Below are positions 6,153-7,905 of a DNA stretch of 7,905 nucleotides, one piece after another; within the stretch, counting starts at the first letter, position 1; every line of letters begins with the position of its first letter. The notes under the pieces are model-generated. The model was not told where the DNA came from. It saw only the letters and a program-made list of their open reading frames with translations, and ran no database searches. This stretch comes from Nitrospira sp. (GTDB taxonomy: Bacteria; Nitrospirota; Nitrospiria; Nitrospirales; Nitrospiraceae): contig JANYEF010000409.1 in the NCBI GenBank assembly GCA_025363325.1, positions 1 to 7,905 on the forward strand. Direction: 5' to 3'. A program made the translations under genes and the position numbers.

Positions 6153-7241
6153 TCAGTGCTGCGGGGGCTGCTCGCGCATGGTGCGGCAGAAGAGTTTGGT
6201 CAGCGTGGGGTCGAAGGCGGTGTCGGCTTGCTGTTCGATTTGTTGCAGGGCTTCGTTGATGGGGAGGGAAGCACGTTCTGGTTGTTCGGCGGTGAGGTTG
6301 TCAAACACTTGGGCAATGCCGACAATGCGAGCGAGCAAGGGCGTGCGTTCTTCTCGTAAGCCAAAGGGGTAGCCTGTTCCGTCCCATCGCTCGTGGTGGA
6401 GGGCAATAATCTGCACGGCGTCAGGTGACAATCCCATCGCTCGTCCCATCCTTGCGCCGAGGTCGGGACGATGGATCTGCTGGTCTGATTCCATGCTCAG
6501 TACGTGACTGCCCGGGACGCTGATCAGGTCGAGATCATGCACGAGTGCACCGAGTGCGAGCGATTGCTGTTCGGCGATGGGAAGGCTGAGTCGATTGGCG
6601 ACAAGTGTCGCATAAAAACTGACGCGGCTTCCATGATTGAGCAGGTGGCGATCCTTGGCTTCTAAGAGGTCGGAGATCAGGGGAACTAAGGGAGACGTCT
6701 CCTCGCTATGCGACGCGGAGAGCGATCCCGTGCGGTTCATGGTGGTGTAGTCAGCGACGAGAGCCTGCCAAGCTTTGGTACAGGCCGGTTCCGGTCCCCA
6801 GAGTGCCGTCGAGTTGGTAAGGACCGGGCGCAGTTGATCGAGCCGCAGTTTCTTTTGAGCAGTCTGCAAGGAAATAGCCAGCAATTCTGAGGCATTGAAC
6901 GGTTTCAGCAGGAAGCCGGCTGCGCCGTGGCGGATGCAGTCCATCGCCGATTGAAGGCTACCGTAAGCCGTGACCATAATGACTTCGATCTCGGCATGTG
7001 CACGCTTGATGTCATGCAAGAGATCCGATCCGGAACGATCGGGCAATTTCAGATCCAGCGTGACGAGATCGACGCCGTGATCGTCGAGGACGGCCAGAGC
7101 TGTGCGTGCATTCTCCGCGGTGAGAATGTGGAAGTCCTGGTTAAGGATCTGCGTGAGGGCCGCGCGCGGGGCGGCCTCATCATCGACGATCAGAACTGTT
7201 GGCTTATGATCGGTGGAGTCGGGAACGAGAGTCGAAGGCAT
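6153..7241 (-). CDS. Response regulator with receiver and degenerate HD-GYP-like domain
   Basis: The product is 362 residues from ATG 7241. A TTG at 7277 would add 12 residues, but that TTG is better read as part of a promoter. The N-terminal receiver (about 13-130) has D20-D21, phospho-acceptor D63 (TLDLKLP), T91 and K113 (LLKPF). After a linker of about 70 residues comes an HD-GYP-like domain (about 195-355): H203-x-x-RV, H235-D236, H257-x-x-x-x-G, then HHERWDGTGYPFGL beginning at H282. HD-GYP domains hydrolyse cyclic di-GMP. Three departures are visible: the HDIGK motif reads HDLDL, so the Lys is missing; the segment between the HD and the next His is short; and the DVFDALT motif reads QVFDNLT. 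It may be inactive or altered. Similar REC-HD-GYP proteins are cytoplasmic signalling outputs. It points the same way as pilT, 228 bp upstream of it. Confidence 0.85.
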   Translation of the reverse strand: MPSTLVPDSTDHKPTVLIVDDEAAPRAALTQILNQDFHILTAENARTALAVLDDHGVDLVTLDLKLPDRSGSDLLHDIKRAHAEIEVIMVTAYGSLQSAMDCIRHGAAGFLLKPFNASELLAISLQTAQKKLRLDQLRPVLTNSTALWGPEPACTKAWQALVADYTTMNRTGSLSASHSEETSPLVPLISDLLEAKDRHLLNHGSRVSFYATLVANRLSLPIAEQQSLALGALVHDLDLISVPGSHVLSMESDQQIHRPDLGARMGRAMGLSPDAVQIIALHHERWDGTGYPFGLREERTPLLARIVGIAQVFDNLTAEQPERASLPINEALQQIEQQADTAFDPTLTKLFCRTMREQPPQH

Positions 7242-7248
7242 AGTGTTA

Positions 7249-7277
7249 CTTGTAGCGTTATTCCCTCTGCTGGTCAA
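7249..7277 (-). promoter_or_regulatory. Possible promoter immediately before the HD-GYP regulator gene
   Basis: On the minus strand, TTGACC (7277-7272) and TACAAG (7254-7249) are 17 bp apart. Initiation would fall at about 7242, directly at the ATG at 7241, giving a leaderless or near-leaderless message. This agrees with the absence of a Shine-Dalgarno at a useful distance. The -10 is weak. Confidence 0.3.
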
Positions 7278-7333
7278 TGAATTCGCGTGAATACACTGGT
7301 TTACACACGAGACGCGAGCAATGCGAGACGAGT

Positions 7334-7351
7334 GGGACTGGCGGGACTGGC
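7334..7351. repeat. GGGACTGGC x2 direct repeat
   Basis: Two adjacent perfect 9-bp copies lie in the spacer between the HD-GYP regulator and recA. They directly precede the heptad repeats. The 7278-7610 spacer holds no gene; the reverse frames over 7457-7850 are shadows of recA. Confidence 0.7.
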
Positions 7352-7358
7352 GAAGAAG

Positions 7359-7420
7359 TTCTGAGTATTGAGTTCTGAGTTTTGGGTTCTCGCTCAGAAC
7401 TCAGCACTTCTCTCTCTGCT
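7359..7420. repeat. Degenerate heptad repeats TTCTGAG then inverted CTCAGAA
   Basis: From 7359 the sequence runs in units of seven close to TTCTGAG (five units to 7393). It then switches to the reverse-complement type CTCAGAA/CTCAGCA (from 7393). The two types form a perfect 10-bp stem, 7370-7379 with 7393-7402, around a 13-nt loop. The pyrimidine-rich stretch that follows is not a clean T-run. Confidence 0.75.
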
Positions 7421-7447
7421 TTTCTGACCAACTCAAACTTTCTAGGC

Positions 7448-7475
7448 GATCAGCTTTCAGCAATCAGCCGTCAGC
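7448..7475. repeat. NNTCAGC heptad repeat, four units
   Basis: Four consecutive 7-bp units end in TCAGC, each with a different leading dinucleotide (GA, TT, AA, CG). This is a short tandemly repeated element of the kind found between genes in several phyla. Confidence 0.8.
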
Positions 7476-7482
7476 TCCGGAC

Positions 7483-7510
7483 CTAACTCAGAACTCAGAA
7501 CTTCGAACTG
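7483..7510. repeat. AGAACTC heptad repeat, inverted relative to 7359-7379
   Basis: Four 7-bp units centre on AGAACTC. Positions 7493-7504 are the exact reverse complement of 7355-7366 (12 bp), and 7485-7495 of 7371-7381 (11 bp). The block can therefore pair with the first heptad block over about 120 bp, in competition with the local hairpin at 7370-7402. Confidence 0.75.
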
Positions 7511-7570
7511 CCTGTCCCGCCCGTTCCGCGCGGCGTTCCTGAGGGCTAGGTTTCTGTCTCGCAACTTGGG

Positions 7571-7576
7571 TATAAT
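7571..7576 (+). promoter_or_regulatory. Probable -10 element of recA
   Basis: A perfect TATAAT lies 34 bp before the recA ATG. No good -35 is seen at 16-18 bp; the best local sequence is AGGTTT at 7548-7553. An activator or extended contacts may compensate. Transcription would start near 7583. Confidence 0.5.
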
Positions 7577-7610
7577 CGCCCCTAATCTCTCTATCACAAG
7601 AGGAGTACTC

Positions 7611-7905
7611 ATGGCTGAAAAAGATGACAAGAAGCGTGCGCTGGATCTGGCTCTGTCCCAAATTGAGAAGCAATATGGGAAGGGGGCCATCATGAAGCTG
7701 GGGGGGGCCGATGCCCCGGTCGATATTCCGGCAATTTCGACCGGATCCCTCGGACTCGATATTGCCCTGGGCGTCGGCGGGCTTCCCCGCGGCCGGGTGG
7801 CAGAGATCTTTGGTCCCGAGTCTTCGGGCAAGACGACGTTGACTCTTCATGTGATTGCGGAAGCACAGAAGGCCGGTGGCACCGCTGCCTTTATCGATGC
7901 GGAGC
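7611..7905 (+). CDS. recA: Recombinase RecA, N-terminal part (runs off the window)
   Basis: RecA is the cytoplasmic ATP-dependent strand-exchange protein of homologous recombination and co-protease of the SOS response. The first 98 codons are present and the frame is open at the window edge. The sequence begins MAEKDDKKRALDLALSQIEK and contains GKGAIMKLG (24-32), ISTGSLGLDIALG (42-54), GGLPRGRVAEIFGPESSGKT, with the Walker A GPESSGKT at 68-75, and AFIDAE, whose E98 corresponds to the catalytic glutamate (E96 in E. coli RecA). The ATG at 7611 has a strong AGGAG 5 bp upstream. It reads away from the pil block and is controlled from the repeat-rich spacer to its left. Confidence 0.97.
   Translation, partial: MAEKDDKKRALDLALSQIEKQYGKGAIMKLGGADAPVDIPAISTGSLGLDIALGVGGLPRGRVAEIFGPESSGKTTLTLHVIAEAQKAGGTAAFIDAE

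Noticed and set aside
7457..7850. Two reverse frames overlapping the recA start
   Set aside because: They are opposite-strand shadows of recA and its leader, low in complexity and without family features.

Overview
The window looks like chromosomal DNA from a free-living, Gram-negative-type bacterium with type IV pili. It is probably a member of Nitrospirota (Nitrospira-like). The reasons are the pairing of a thpR-type gene with recA, the RecA N-terminus, the moderately high GC content, and the heptad repeats in the spacer before recA. The phylum is an inference from memory, not a computed placement.

Layout, left to right. Positions 1-132 are a GC-rich stretch with no assignable gene. thpR (133-744, +) encodes an intact RNA 2',3'-cyclic phosphodiesterase. 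A leftward cluster follows, read from right to left: an unrecognised 211-residue protein (4379-3744), then a likely operon of an Hpt phosphotransfer protein (3543-3163), a CheY-like single-domain response regulator (3111-2722) and a PilB/GspE-family pilus assembly ATPase (2734-987). The ATPase gene is broken by a 5-bp tandem duplication at 1512-1521. Removing one copy restores a perfect 580-residue protein. Positions 4502-4803 (+) hold a decayed, N-terminally truncated second copy of thpR. The leftward cluster is therefore bracketed by thpR and a thpR relic. Next come pilT (5924-4845, -), the retraction ATPase, with a good sigma-70-type promoter, and a REC plus HD-GYP-like response regulator (7241-6153, -). 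The spacer 7242-7610 is full of period-7 repeats and inverted repeats. The window ends inside recA (7611 to beyond 7905, +).

How the genes may work together: PilB and PilT are the antagonistic extension and retraction motors of a type IV pilus. A CheY-like receiver and an Hpt protein lie in the same transcription unit as the extension motor, and no histidine kinase is present. This suggests a phosphorelay whose kinase is encoded elsewhere and which bears on pilus function. The nearby REC-HD-GYP protein adds a possible cyclic-di-GMP link, although its catalytic motifs are degenerate. thpR and recA are housekeeping neighbours on the opposite strand.

The points most worth a second look are the 5-bp duplication that inactivates or switches pilB, the previously hidden thpR pseudogene and what it implies about how the pil/phosphorelay block arrived, the eroded HD-GYP active site, and the alternative hairpins formed by heptad repeats upstream of recA.
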